DNA of 64,000 nucleotides. Origin: Rhodobacteraceae bacterium F11138 (GTDB lineage: Bacteria > Pseudomonadota > Alphaproteobacteria > Rhodobacterales > Rhodobacteraceae). Location of the stretch: contig JAEKDP010000002.1 of the NCBI GenBank assembly GCA_016521575.1, positions 410,098 to 474,097 of the forward strand. Direction: 5' to 3'. The position numbers and the translations under genes are program-made. This document shows positions 28,901 to 37,035 of the stretch, one piece after another. Every line of letters starts with the position of its first letter. Within the stretch, counting starts at the first letter, position 1. The notes under the pieces are model-generated. The model worked only from the letters and a program-made list of their open reading frames with translations. It was not told where the DNA came from and did not search any database.

Positions 28901-29875
28901 CGCGCTTTTCCGGGTCAGCCCCGAAACATGCCATGGCATGTTTTTGCCATCGATATTCGCCCGTTCTACTTTGGGTACTATTTCGCAGGATCCACAGCGC
29001 AGATCATTGCCAAACCAGGAAACCACCAGCGAGGTCGCCTGACACGACGGCAATTCCTCGTTCAGCATATCCATCGAGGTTACAAAATCGGTTCTGCCAG
29101 AAGGGCTGTGGGTGTTCGCCGCCCAGCTGCTTCCGGGGCCTTTGGTATAATTCACGGCCGTTTTGGCCAATGTGTACTCACCGGTACCGGGCATCAGGGC
29201 CACGCCCTTGACCAACTGTGGAAGATCCAGATCAAAGCTGCTCGAGGCCGCCTGCTCCGGACGCACGACTTCAAAGGTGAATTGTGGAACCCGGTTTCCA
29301 AAACGCCCCAATGCAATATTTTCCATGACGACATAGGCGGTGCCGCGATACGCCGGCACATTGCCTTGACCTTCGATCGCCTCGATTACCGGATCAGGCA
29401 GTTGCTCAGACGAACCTGTATAGACATTCATGTTCAGGGAATCGCGGGAAACCTCCTCACCGTCAGCCCAAACACGGCCGATGGACGAAATTGTTCCCTC
29501 GCAGACCGCAACAGCCAAAGACACATAGTAACTGTATGTTGTAACCTCGGGCTCGCTTGGGCTGCCTTTGCCACCACCACCGGTCGTGCTGGTGGACTCC
29601 CAGAAATCAGATGCCCAAATGACCTGGCCACCGACGCGCATCCGTCCAAAGATGCGCGCAATCGGTTCGCCATCGCCAGTTGACGTCAGACGAAACCGGT
29701 CGACCATCCCCGTTTCAACAGGTTCAGAACCTTGTCCGAGAAGCCGCTGATCGATCGTCTGGCCCAGCGTCGCGCCCACGGCCCGCCCAATGGCAACCGA
29801 GGACAGCCCCGCGACAGTCCCCCCGATCGAGCCCCCGATAGCGGCACCAGCAGCAGATAATAGTATCGTCGCCAT
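25931..29875 (-). CDS. GTA gp15, tail megatron/host-interaction protein with glycoside-hydrolase TIM barrel
   Basis: At 1314 aa this is the largest GTA protein. The N-terminus is Gly/Ala-rich (AAGAAIGGSIGGTVAG). The region about 430-760 is the GTA TIM-barrel-like domain (KIGYAADWSEYFGY, FVGVDNYMPLSDW, IWFTELGCAAVDKGTNQ), and the phage tail-3-like beta domain lies C-terminal to it. In R. capsulatus the homologue forms the tip of the tail and is thought to degrade or penetrate the envelope. The ATG at 29875 has ggag 8 nt upstream and overlaps the gp14 stop, so the 17 codons upstream of it are not used. Confidence 0.94.
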   Translation of the reverse strand: MATILLSAAGAAIGGSIGGTVAGLSSVAIGRAVGATLGQTIDQRLLGQGSEPVETGMVDRFRLTSTGDGEPIARIFGRMRVGGQVIWASDFWESTSTTGGGGKGSPSEPEVTTYSYYVSLAVAVCEGTISSIGRVWADGEEVSRDSLNMNVYTGSSEQLPDPVIEAIEGQGNVPAYRGTAYVVMENIALGRFGNRVPQFTFEVVRPEQAASSSFDLDLPQLVKGVALMPGTGEYTLAKTAVNYTKGPGSSWAANTHSPSGRTDFVTSMDMLNEELPSCQATSLVVSWFGNDLRCGSCEIVPKVERANIDGKNMPWHVSGLTRKSAQEIVREEGRPIYGGTPADQSVVQAIRHMNASGQRVMFYPFILMDQIAGNGQTDPWTGASDQPALPWRGRITLSSAPGQAESPDRTEVAEAQVTSFFGQATAADFRILNGSVRYTGPEEWGFRRFILHYAALCKAAGGVASFCIGSEMRGLTQIRGLQGFPAVAALKDLAGQVRQVLGPDTKIGYAADWSEYFGYQPQDGSGDRYFHLDPLWADENIDFVGVDNYMPLSDWRDGETHADAEWGSVYDPDYLASNIEGGEGYDWYYHSPEAQASQIRTPIEDAEHGEPWIWRYKDLRNWWSQAHHERIGGERQAAATAWIPQSKPIWFTELGCAAVDKGTNQPNKFLDPKSSESSLPYASNGLRDDFIQRQYLKTVLGYWEDPARNPVSNIYDKPMIDMGNAYVWAWDTRPFPVFPNNREQWSDGANFSRGHWINGRAGARSLASVVEEICRNSGVENVDCSQLYGVVHGFSLSEVANARTALQPLMLRYGFDAIERDGLLRFVTRDGRNAHPLDPDALAECSDLEGLIDRTREAEAEMTGRVRVRFVQAGADHDIVAEEAVLPDTATHSVSENDLPLAMSRGEGRQVAERWLSESRVSRDKISFALPPSQMNLGAGDIVRLPSASVEDGTVYRIDRIEQSDLQLVEAVRIEPSVYTPSEVADDDPRVRPFVPPLPVFPLFLDLPLMSGDEVPHAPHLAVSASPWPGSVAMYSSESDDNYSLNQVTTERSVIGLTETPLVAAAPGVWDKGDALRVKLLSGTLESRDAMAILNGANLAAIGDGTSGNWELFQFQSAELLEKDTYALSLRLRGQLGSESLMPDIWPAGSYVVLLNRAVRQFEFSSAQRRIARHYRIGPASRGYDDPSYTHMTEAFDGNGLRPYAPCHLTATEMSDGSLTINWIRRTRIEGDSWDLAEVPMGEDAEAYLVRIRQGLTILREETVYSPQWIYSSAMQTGDGLSGPARIEVAQISARYGVGAFSVIDVTETVHPVS

Positions 29876-30324
29876 CAGAAATTCTCCAAAGGAAACTGGA
29901 AACGAGCAACGATGCGCCTTTTCCATGGTTCGCTCAGCGGGCTTTCAACAACCCCGTGATGTGCATATGCGTGCACAAAGGAAGATCGGGTTCCGGTCTG
30001 GGCAACAATGCCGAGGTGTTTTGCAACAGCGTTGCTGCGCATCCGAAACAATACGATGTCTCCCGGATCAAATGCGAAATCCGCCAATGGCATATCCCGC
30101 AGATTGCGCTTGGCAGCGGCCCACAATCTCTCTTCTCCTTGCGGTTCCGACCAGTCCATCGAATAGGCCGGAACGCTTTCCGGCTCGTCCCCCAGAAGAT
30201 CGCGCCAGATCCCGCGCACCAGCCCCAGACAATCTGCGCCCGCCCCCCGGCATGCGGCCTGGTGGTGATATGGCGTGCCGATCCAGCCACGCGCCAACTC
30301 CACAATTCGTTCCTGGTCCGACAT
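29875..30324 (-). CDS. GTA gp14, NlpC/P60 peptidase
   Basis: The 149-aa protein has the NlpC/P60 cysteine-peptidase layout: Cys32 in GADCLGLV and His103 in KHLGIVAQ. GTA homologues are peptidoglycan-cleaving tail proteins that open the recipient cell wall (an endopeptidase role by family). The start ATG at 30324 overlaps the gp13 stop; an in-frame upstream extension would overlap gp13 by 57 nt and is untypical. Confidence 0.92.
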   Translation of the reverse strand: MSDQERIVELARGWIGTPYHHQAACRGAGADCLGLVRGIWRDLLGDEPESVPAYSMDWSEPQGEERLWAAAKRNLRDMPLADFAFDPGDIVLFRMRSNAVAKHLGIVAQTGTRSSFVHAYAHHGVVESPLSEPWKRRIVARFQFPLENF

Positions 30325-31214
30325 CAGCGCAAGCTCCCACCTGTATTGGCATTGGACCTCTTGGGCACGGCCATCACCCAATCTTCGCCCGGGATGTCCG
30401 GGAAGCCTTGGTAATTCAGAAGGTTATTGAACTTGTACCGGCATGTTGACATGCGTTTGTCGCATCCGGCATCCAGACGGACCCTGTCGCCAGGCTTCAC
30501 GTTGGACCGGATCGGTTCCCACAATTCAATGACACGCGCGGCACCGTCAAACCAATCCTTTTTGATCAATCCCCATAGGCCCTGCCCATCGCCGGATTGG
30601 ATTGACAGCCGTCCGCGCTGAAACCAGGCCGGTTCAAAATCGTTCATTTCCTTCCATCTGAACACTCGGGAATCCTCGATAGTCTCGACAACCCGTGTGT
30701 TCGAATAGCCGGGGGAATCCAGATCGAACTTGCATGCTGCGTCACCCAGAACCGCCGAGCACGGTTTCTGATATGTGCGTCCCATCGGCCGGTTCAATGC
30801 CTCGGTCAGGCCACGCAGTTCCGCATGAAAGGCACCACCACTCCGGCGCACCTCGCCAATCGATCCCCTGAATTGCAGCCAGCGCGCACTGATGTGCGCC
30901 CAGTTGACCAGCCATGCCTTCACTTCGGCACCATCGAACCTTCCGGCCTCGATTTCTTCGTCCCGGACGGCAGCGTCGCTCAAAGCACCAATCGCTTCGG
31001 TATTGTCGACAGACAATCCAGTGCTCTGCTGCAACGCCAGAGCCGACAAACCCGCGTCTGCCTTGAATTCGATGTCATCGAAATGGAGCGGCAAATCGTG
31101 ATCCGTGAAACCGAATGTTTTTCCATCGCTGCGAATGATCGCCCAACACCGGCAAAGCGTCGTTATTCCCGTTTTTACATGGGCTTGAAAATCGTCGTTC
31201 TGTCCGACCATCAT
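30324..31214 (-). CDS. GTA gp13, tail hub protein (DUF2163 family)
   Basis: The 296-aa product is the DUF2163/phage BR0599-like protein of GTA tails. Its N-terminal part carries the conserved FGFTDHDLPL. Four cysteines, C152, C161, C251 and C258, sit in the arrangement expected for the iron-sulfur-binding hub proteins of GTA and lambda-type tails. It joins the tube to the tip complex. It overlaps both neighbours by 1-4 nt. Confidence 0.92.
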   Translation of the reverse strand: MMVGQNDDFQAHVKTGITTLCRCWAIIRSDGKTFGFTDHDLPLHFDDIEFKADAGLSALALQQSTGLSVDNTEAIGALSDAAVRDEEIEAGRFDGAEVKAWLVNWAHISARWLQFRGSIGEVRRSGGAFHAELRGLTEALNRPMGRTYQKPCSAVLGDAACKFDLDSPGYSNTRVVETIEDSRVFRWKEMNDFEPAWFQRGRLSIQSGDGQGLWGLIKKDWFDGAARVIELWEPIRSNVKPGDRVRLDAGCDKRMSTCRYKFNNLLNYQGFPDIPGEDWVMAVPKRSNANTGGSLR

Positions 31215-31843
31215 ACTCTCACCTCGAATACGGGGACGTTGGGCACATCTCCGGCCTGGAAACTTGCGACGCTTGTCTGGATACGGTCAGTGTCGAAACG
31301 GACCGGGACATCAAATTCGAAACCTGCGGTGATCCGCATGGTTTCGGCCGGGATCTTTGCGAAACGAATTAGCCCGCTGACGGTATCCACCTCAAAATCG
31401 ACACCTTCCCGTTGTTCATCCTGCTCAACAGCAATCCGAACACTACCCGCGACCGGTTTTTTTATCGGCCTGGCATAGCTGAAGGTCCCGGACTGGTAGG
31501 TCTTGATCAACGGAAACTCCGAAGTATGACCGTCCGCAACGGCAATAACCTGGTCGTCAGGGCTTGTCTCGGCCGAGGCGCGCCCCGATTTGAAGTCCGA
31601 CCAGTCCTTCCAGCGAAAGCCGTACATTTGACCGCGACGCGCTTCGAAGAACGAGATCAATGTCGCAACATCGTCTAGGGAACGCATACCCAGCCCTGCG
31701 TCATAGCGTCTGCGCGAGTGGGCCCAAGGCGTATTGCGCTCCTCGAACCCGTTGGCCAGCGTGACAATATCCGTCCGCCGTTCCGGCCCGCCCACCGAGC
31801 CAAAGCTCAGCGAAGCGGGAAATCTGACTTCATGAAAACTCAT
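31211..31843 (-). CDS. GTA gp12, distal tail protein (DUF2460 family)
   Basis: The 210-aa protein starts with the family-typical FHEVRFPASLSFGSVGGPER and contains RRRYDAGLG and FEARRGQMYGFRWKDW, the DUF2460 core. It forms a distal ring of the tail tube in homologous particles. A gggaga ribosome-binding site lies 6 nt before the ATG. A 24-nt gap separates it from gp11, one of the few gaps in the cluster. Confidence 0.93.
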   Translation of the reverse strand: MSFHEVRFPASLSFGSVGGPERRTDIVTLANGFEERNTPWAHSRRRYDAGLGMRSLDDVATLISFFEARRGQMYGFRWKDWSDFKSGRASAETSPDDQVIAVADGHTSEFPLIKTYQSGTFSYARPIKKPVAGSVRIAVEQDEQREGVDFEVDTVSGLIRFAKIPAETMRITAGFEFDVPVRFDTDRIQTSVASFQAGDVPNVPVFEVRV

Positions 31844-31867
31844 CTTGTTCTCCCCTGCCCGTCCGAA

Positions 31868-32527
31868 TTAGCGGTTGCGGTTTCCGCGCCCCAATGCCCG
31901 GCCCATCTGCGCCGCGATCTGTCCCCGGCTCCGGTTGAACCCCTGCACATCGGGTGTGGTGATGTTCATGACGACATTCACTGCCTGCCCACCGGCACTG
32001 CGCACGCCCAGCTTGCCGTCCGCGCCGCGCGCCAATGGCATGATTGCCTCGGGTCCGGCCTCACCCATCAACCCTGTGCCGCCACGCATTGGAAAAGTCA
32101 CAGGCCCATTCACGACACCGCCGTTCGCAAAGGGCATCACCCGTCCCTGTGAAAAGCTGCCGCCGTCCGCGAACGGCAACAAGCCTTCGACCACGCTGCC
32201 GACGCCTTGTGACAGCAGCCCGCCAAAGTGGTTGGCGACCGGTTTGATCGCAGCGTTATAGGTCGTCTGGATCATCGATTTCGCTACGGTTTCCAGGGCG
32301 TCGGACAGCTTCATCCCATCCATCACAACCCCATCGAACGCGCGACGCAGACCTTTGGACAAGCCCTGCTCCAGCGAGGATATGTCCTTTCCGGTCGCCG
32401 ACAGGGACTCGCGCATGCGCTGCAACTCACTATCGAATCCGGCTGCCATGTTCGCCGCCGCGCCAAGACTGTCTTCCAACGCTTCCGCGCGCTCGCCCAG
32501 ATCGTCGGAATAACTCTGATCAGTCAT
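31868..32527 (-). CDS. GTA gp11, tail tape measure protein
   Basis: The 219-aa product has the tape-measure C-terminal repeat region rich in Gly and Phe (LLPFADGGSFSQG, VMPFANGGVVNGP, MGEAGPEAIMPLARG). Ahead of it is an N-terminal helical region (about 1-95). Tape length sets tail length, and the short protein fits the short GTA tail. It overlaps g10.1 by 8 nt. Confidence 0.93.
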   Translation of the reverse strand: MTDQSYSDDLGERAEALEDSLGAAANMAAGFDSELQRMRESLSATGKDISSLEQGLSKGLRRAFDGVVMDGMKLSDALETVAKSMIQTTYNAAIKPVANHFGGLLSQGVGSVVEGLLPFADGGSFSQGRVMPFANGGVVNGPVTFPMRGGTGLMGEAGPEAIMPLARGADGKLGVRSAGGQAVNVVMNITTPDVQGFNRSRGQIAAQMGRALGRGNRNR

Positions 32528-32723
32528 CGCACTCTCCTTGTTCCTTGTCCGGGTATGCGGTCAACAATGCGTCCAACCCGGCCCGGGACAGGGGCGCCTG
32601 AGCGCTCCCATGTCCCAGCAACAATCGCAGTTCCGCCGGGGTAAGTTTCCAGAACTCGTCCGGTTTCAAACGCAACCCCTGCATCCCGGCCCGCATCAGC
32701 GCGGGCCAGTCAAATTCCGTCAT
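32520..32723 (-). CDS. GTA g10.1, small tail assembly protein
   Basis: The 67-aa protein carries WPALMRAGMQGLRLKPDEFW followed by LTPAELRLLLG, the pattern of the short phage tail-assembly family found between gp10 and the tape measure in GTAs. It probably acts as part of the tail assembly chaperone. It overlaps gp11 by 8 nt and gp10 by 4 nt. Confidence 0.9.
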   Translation of the reverse strand: MTEFDWPALMRAGMQGLRLKPDEFWKLTPAELRLLLGHGSAQAPLSRAGLDALLTAYPDKEQGECDD

Positions 32724-33040
32724 TTCTCCGAGGGCATCATGAAGGCGCGCGCGAGCAACTCTGCAGCAACCTGCGCGGCCTTCATTGGTCCCCCCTCGAT
32801 ATCCGCGCGTCCCAGTTCCTGGCCGGGGATATCGACCCCTCCGCCGCGCAGACCGGCCGCGATCAGCGCCAGCACGTCGCGTGTCGAAAACGATCCGCCC
32901 TCGAACCTCTCCACCAAAGCGACGAGAGAATTGAGCTCAAGCTCCTGTTCCAGTTCAGCCAAGGCACCAAGCGTCAGCTTCAGCACCCGCCGCTGTCCGT
33001 CGATGACCAGCGCGACCTCTCCTGTCCATGGATTGGCCAT
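32720..33040 (-). CDS. GTA gp10, tail assembly chaperone
   Basis: The 106-aa product matches the GTA gp10 family (LTLGALAELEQELEL, TRDVLALIAAGLRGGG). Such proteins bind the tape measure and guide tail tube polymerisation. It ends in ATGA overlap with g10.1 and starts 4 nt after the gp9 stop. Confidence 0.92.
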   Translation of the reverse strand: MANPWTGEVALVIDGQRRVLKLTLGALAELEQELELNSLVALVERFEGGSFSTRDVLALIAAGLRGGGVDIPGQELGRADIEGGPMKAAQVAAELLARAFMMPSEK

Positions 33041-33044
33041 TGTT

Positions 33045-33458
33045 CTACAGTGCCGTAAAGGTCAGAACACCGGCGCTGGCCAGCGACATTTCATAGGTCG
33101 CCTCGCCATTGTGGCTGCCGGAATATTCGATCGACGTGACCTGAAACGCCCCTTCGACAATTCCGAAACTCGGAATGATCACCTGAAAGTCCGGCGTTTC
33201 GCCGTCAAAAAACAACTGTCTGGCCCGCTCGTCCGTGCCCGCATCCTTGAACACACCGGATCCAGAAATAGAGGCGGTTTTTACACCGGCACCCGACAGC
33301 AGTTCGCGCCATCCACCCTGACTTTCAAGGCTGGTTACATCTACACTTTCCGCGTTGAAGCTGACGCGCGTCGCCCGCAGGCCGGCGATCGTTTCAAAAA
33401 GACCGTCACCGGTCATGTCTACCTTGACCAACAGGTCCTTGCCGTTCTGGGCACCCAT
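33045..33458 (-). CDS. GTA gp9, major tail tube protein
   Basis: The 137-aa protein is of the TP901-1-type phage major tail family: MGAQNGKDLLVKVD at the N-terminus, RATRVSFNAESVDVTS, and GAGVKTASISGSGVF. It builds the tail tube. A 24-nt gap precedes it after gp8. Confidence 0.93.
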   Translation of the reverse strand: MGAQNGKDLLVKVDMTGDGLFETIAGLRATRVSFNAESVDVTSLESQGGWRELLSGAGVKTASISGSGVFKDAGTDERARQLFFDGETPDFQVIIPSFGIVEGAFQVTSIEYSGSHNGEATYEMSLASAGVLTFTAL

Positions 33459-33482
33459 ATCGTGTCTCCAAAGATTGATTGC

Positions 33483-33896
33483 TTAATTGTCTTCCAGGCG
33501 CGCGCGGAACCGCAGATCGATCCGCCGAACGCGGCCCGCCCTGCCCGTGCGTCTTGCCGTGGCACGGTCGAACCAAAGCCCCACGACGCTTCCACGATCC
33601 AAAGCCAGTTCACCATCCACCAAAGCGTCACTGACGGCGGCGGCCACAACCTTGGCCTTGGCGAATCCCGCCCCATCCGTCACCACCGAAACGATGAACA
33701 CGTGCAGCGCCCCATTGGACGACTTGTCGGATTTGTCCCGAACCGTTTCCGGGCCAAGCGTGATGTACAGGCTTGGGATTTCACCGGGCGGCAGCGCATC
33801 GAAAACGGCACCACCCACCAAGTCGCCAATCGTGACATCCCCGACCAGACGCTGGTAAACTGCCGATTGGAACGCAGCGGCCATTCCATAGCTCAT
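33483..33896 (-). CDS. GTA gp8, tail terminator (DUF3168 family)
   Basis: The 137-aa DUF3168 protein has MAAAFQSAVYQRL and IPSLYITLGPETVRD. Family members cap the tail and join it to the head adaptor. It overlaps gp7 by 4 nt. Confidence 0.92.
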   Translation of the reverse strand: MSYGMAAAFQSAVYQRLVGDVTIGDLVGGAVFDALPPGEIPSLYITLGPETVRDKSDKSSNGALHVFIVSVVTDGAGFAKAKVVAAAVSDALVDGELALDRGSVVGLWFDRATARRTGRAGRVRRIDLRFRARLEDN

Positions 33897-34231
33897 GTCG
33901 CGCTCTCCTCTTGCGCAAAACAGGTCAGAAACCGCCCTTCTGCATCACGCTCGGTGACGGCCTGGATCAAGAACAGACGCTCGCCCTCGCGGAACCTCTG
34001 TTCAGGCATGGGGCGCGCGGCCGAGCCAAAAGGCGCTGCCCGAACCACGATGTTGCAGGTGACCATCGAAACTGGAACACCCGCCTCGGCGCGTTCCCGT
34101 CCCGAGCGCGCCCGAACTTCGGCCCAATGCTCGCCCAACGCCTGCCAGGTTTCGACATATCCACCCGCCCCGTCCGGCGCGCGGAAGGGCGCTTCCAGCA
34201 CAAGCCTGCGATTCAGCTGCGGCATGCTCAT
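33893..34231 (-). CDS. GTA gp7, head-tail adaptor
   Basis: The 112-aa product (PQLNRRLVLEAPFRAPDGAGG, WAEVRARSGRE) is a phage head-tail joining protein of the SPP1 gp16 type. I chose the ATG at 34231, which overlaps the gp6 stop by 4 nt. A longer frame extends into gp6 but lacks conservation and coupling. Confidence 0.9.
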   Translation of the reverse strand: MSMPQLNRRLVLEAPFRAPDGAGGYVETWQALGEHWAEVRARSGRERAEAGVPVSMVTCNIVVRAAPFGSAARPMPEQRFREGERLFLIQAVTERDAEGRFLTCFAQEESAT

Positions 34232-34827
34232 TGCCCGGCTCCGATACCGATCCGCATCGACCTGTATCGTTGGATCAGGCTGGAAACGCCGAACGGCATG
34301 CACCCGTCGCTCAATGCTGTTTCATTGCGGTATTCATAGTAGTGGGCCGCCAGCAACATGACCGCCTGGCCAAGATCCGCGGGCAACCCAGCCCATTCTT
34401 CGGCATACCCGGCAGAAAACCTTATCCGGACGCCGCCGCCGATCCGCACCATGGGCAGCAACCCGCCGACAGGTCTCAGGCGTGGCCTCTGGCTGTCGCC
34501 TTCCAAACGGAACTGGCTGCCCGGCATCTCGGTCTCCACCTCATGTTCGTCGATCAGTGTGACGCTTTCGATGCCAGCCACCGGAGCGACCGGCAGAACC
34601 TGGCCCGCACGATCACGCCATCCGGTCAGAGACCAGGTAAATTCACGAACGATCAGGATCTTACCGGTTCGCGCCTCGATCGCGGCAATGGCTGCCCGAA
34701 GAAACCCCCGCAGAACACCATCCTGCAAACTGTCTTCGCCGAACCCCGTTCCCAGCCGCAAATGCGCTTTGAACTCAGCCACTGGCAACGCAACATCAGG
34801 AACGGTCGCCTCTTCGATCAACATCAT
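34228..34827 (-). CDS. GTA gp6, head-tail connector
   Basis: The 199-aa protein belongs to the phage gp6-like connector family: VAEFKAHLRLG near the N-terminus, AIAAIEARTGKIL, and LGQAVMLLAAHYYEYRNE near the C-terminus. It forms the ring below the portal. The ATG was picked for the ggag just upstream; a frame extension to 34863 exists. About 170 bp separate it from gp5, the largest gap among the virion genes besides gp2-gp3. Confidence 0.9.
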   Translation of the reverse strand: MMLIEEATVPDVALPVAEFKAHLRLGTGFGEDSLQDGVLRGFLRAAIAAIEARTGKILIVREFTWSLTGWRDRAGQVLPVAPVAGIESVTLIDEHEVETEMPGSQFRLEGDSQRPRLRPVGGLLPMVRIGGGVRIRFSAGYAEEWAGLPADLGQAVMLLAAHYYEYRNETALSDGCMPFGVSSLIQRYRSMRIGIGAGQ

Positions 34828-34996
34828 CACTTCACTCCGCAAGGTCGGACCCGTCTGGGCCATTTCATCTGGAATTGGTGGGCACGCGCCGCCCCAAGTT
34901 GCTCGGACGGAGGGGAGCAGCTAGACAACAAGGAGGGTTTCCCGTGACGCGTGCCCACCGCAGACCCGGATGAACGGGCCTGCACTCGGTACCGTG

Positions 34997-36178
34997 TTAG
35001 GCGGCGCCGAATTTCAACAGTTTGATGGCAGCAAAATCAGACACATCCCCGCCGACACGCTTGGTGGCATAGAACAGAACATGCGGCTTGGCGCTGAACG
35101 GGTCCCGAAGCACACGCAGATCCGGGCGTTCGGCAATGGTATAGCCCGCCTGGAAATCACCAAAAGCAATGGAGCAAGAATCCGTCGCGACGTCCGGCAT
35201 GTCTTCGGCGACGACCACCGGGTATCCCATCAGCCGGGCCGGTTCTGCCGCTGCCAACCCGTCGGACCACAAGAAGCGGCCATCGGCATCTTTCAGCTTG
35301 CGCACCACGCCAGCGGTTTTCGAATTCATGACAAAGGTAGCATTGGCACGATACTGGGCGCCCAGCGCATACACCAGATCCACGATGGCGTCGGCATCGC
35401 CGATATCACCGTCAACCCCGGTGGGGACATATCCGATGTTGCCCCAGCTCCAGACGTCATTGTCGACCATGGGATGGTTCAGAATGCCGCGGGGCTTGTC
35501 CAGACCATCACCCGCGATAAACGCAGCCGCTTCGGCACGGGCGAACTTGTCCGCAATGCGACCGGCCAGCCAGCCTTCGATGTCAAAGGCGCTGTCATCC
35601 AGCAAACGCTGACTTGCCTTGGGCAGCGCGCTCAGTTCATGCAGCGCAATGGTGATACGATCGATCTGCGGGCTGTCGGTTTCAGCTTGCGATCCGGTTT
35701 CCGACGCCCAACCGGCGCCCACGTCGGTATGGTCCACAAGAACGTCATAGCTGGTGGACTCGACATTCACGACCGAAGCGATCGCGCGGATCGAAGCCGT
35801 CGCATGCAGAACGGACTGCACCGTGTCAGACGTCTGCGGGTCCACCAGATAGCCACCATCGCTGTTCACGGCAGTGGACATGGACTTGGCCGCCAGTTCC
35901 AAACCGCGCAACCCGTCATCATCCCCCGAACGCAGATATGCGTTGAACGCTTTCTGATGCGGCGCGCCTTCGTCGGTGACAGCGGACAACTGCGGGCGTC
36001 CCGCGATTTTCGATTTTCGATCCAGCATGGTCAGTCGCTCTTCCGTTTGCTTGAGTTTTTTTTCAATTTCACCTTGGAACCCCTTGAATTCGCTGACGAA
36101 GCCGGTCATCGCCTGCTTCACCTCCTGAACCAGTGGAGAGCCTTCGCCGGCCGCAGCCGCCGTTTCGGTCTTGCTCAT
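34997..36178 (-). CDS. GTA gp5, major capsid protein (HK97 fold)
   Basis: The 393-aa product is an HK97-type capsid protein. The N-terminal 100 residues form a charged coiled coil (FKGFQGEIEKKLKQTEERL), the delta domain that acts as internal scaffold and is removed by the gp4 protease. The mature part begins near residue 105-120 and includes GGYLVDPQTSDTV and ATKRVGGDVSDFAAIKLL at the C-terminus. Confidence 0.95.
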   Translation of the reverse strand: MSKTETAAAAGEGSPLVQEVKQAMTGFVSEFKGFQGEIEKKLKQTEERLTMLDRKSKIAGRPQLSAVTDEGAPHQKAFNAYLRSGDDDGLRGLELAAKSMSTAVNSDGGYLVDPQTSDTVQSVLHATASIRAIASVVNVESTSYDVLVDHTDVGAGWASETGSQAETDSPQIDRITIALHELSALPKASQRLLDDSAFDIEGWLAGRIADKFARAEAAAFIAGDGLDKPRGILNHPMVDNDVWSWGNIGYVPTGVDGDIGDADAIVDLVYALGAQYRANATFVMNSKTAGVVRKLKDADGRFLWSDGLAAAEPARLMGYPVVVAEDMPDVATDSCSIAFGDFQAGYTIAERPDLRVLRDPFSAKPHVLFYATKRVGGDVSDFAAIKLLKFGAA

Positions 36179-36214
36179 CGGAACATCCTGTTTTTGGGTG
36201 AGTGATAGGCGCCC

Positions 36215-36772
36215 TTAGCGGCGCGCCAGCTCCAGCCGCGCACATTCCAGTGTCGCCGCCAATTCACGCAACGTGGCCTCGGTCTCCAAGCTCTCGCTCT
36301 TGGCCGCCACACGCGCACTGGGCAGCATCGGGAACGTCACCAAGGACACTTCCCAAAGCTCCAGTTCGGTCAAGAGCCGATGGCCCTTGTCATTCTTGCC
36401 CGCTTTCTTGGTGCGATATCCGATGGACAGCCCGTCGATCGCCCCCGCCGCGATCAAAGCCGCCGCCTCGCGCCCTTTCTGTGTGCTGTCCAGCAGGACA
36501 CCCTTGACCCACAGGCCTCGGCTGTCTTCGCGCACCTCTTCCCACACCCCGATCGGTTGAGAAGGATCATGTTGCCAAAGCATCTTGACCCGCTGCCCTG
36601 ATCGGCCCAGTTGCATGAGCGATTGGGCATAGGCGCCGGGATGCACAATGTCCCCCCCTTGATCGGTCTGACCAAACAGGCTGGCATAGCCTTCGATAAC
36701 CGCACCTTCGGTAACGCAAAGCCCGTCACCAAACCTGGCGAACTTATGCTCCAATCCGGTGTCCAAATCCAT
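36215..36772 (-). CDS. GTA gp4, prohead protease (HK97 family)
   Basis: The 185-aa serine protease matures the capsid by cutting the gp5 delta domain. It shows VIEGYASLFGQTDQGGDIV, LWQHDPSQPIGVW with the catalytic His, and IDGLSIGYRT with the catalytic Ser. I chose the ATG at 36772 because aaggag lies 7 nt upstream; two earlier in-frame ATGs (36811 and 36793) lack a good site. Confidence 0.92.
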   Translation of the reverse strand: MDLDTGLEHKFARFGDGLCVTEGAVIEGYASLFGQTDQGGDIVHPGAYAQSLMQLGRSGQRVKMLWQHDPSQPIGVWEEVREDSRGLWVKGVLLDSTQKGREAAALIAAGAIDGLSIGYRTKKAGKNDKGHRLLTELELWEVSLVTFPMLPSARVAAKSESLETEATLRELAATLECARLELARR

Positions 36773-36807
36773 GACACGCTCCTTGTAACCCATTGAAATG
36801 AAATTAT

Positions 36808-37035
36808 TCATGGTGTTGCCACGACAAAAGACTGCACGGCTTGGCTCAGAAACACGGCAACCACGCCGTACACGGTCAGCCACAGCCGTTTCTCCAGCCG
36901 CTCCATCATCTCGTCCAATCGATCCAGCCGACGCACCAGATTTTCGTGATGGATCTGGCTGACCCGTTCGTGCGCCGCCAACCGCAATCCGGGCGCGCAT
37001 TCGAAACGTTCAAACCTGCCACGCCCCTCATCCAT
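36808..37035 (-). CDS. GTA g3.5, head formation protein (rcc01685 family)
   Basis: The 75-aa protein has a charged helical N-terminus (HHENLVRRLDRLDEMMERLEKRL) and one C-terminal membrane-like helix (LTVYGVVAVFLSQAVQSFVV). It corresponds to the small gene between portal and protease in GTA clusters, needed for head formation in R. capsulatus. Its start overlaps the portal gene's end by 8 nt. Confidence 0.88.
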   Translation of the reverse strand: MDEGRGRFERFECAPGLRLAAHERVSQIHHENLVRRLDRLDEMMERLEKRLWLTVYGVVAVFLSQAVQSFVVATP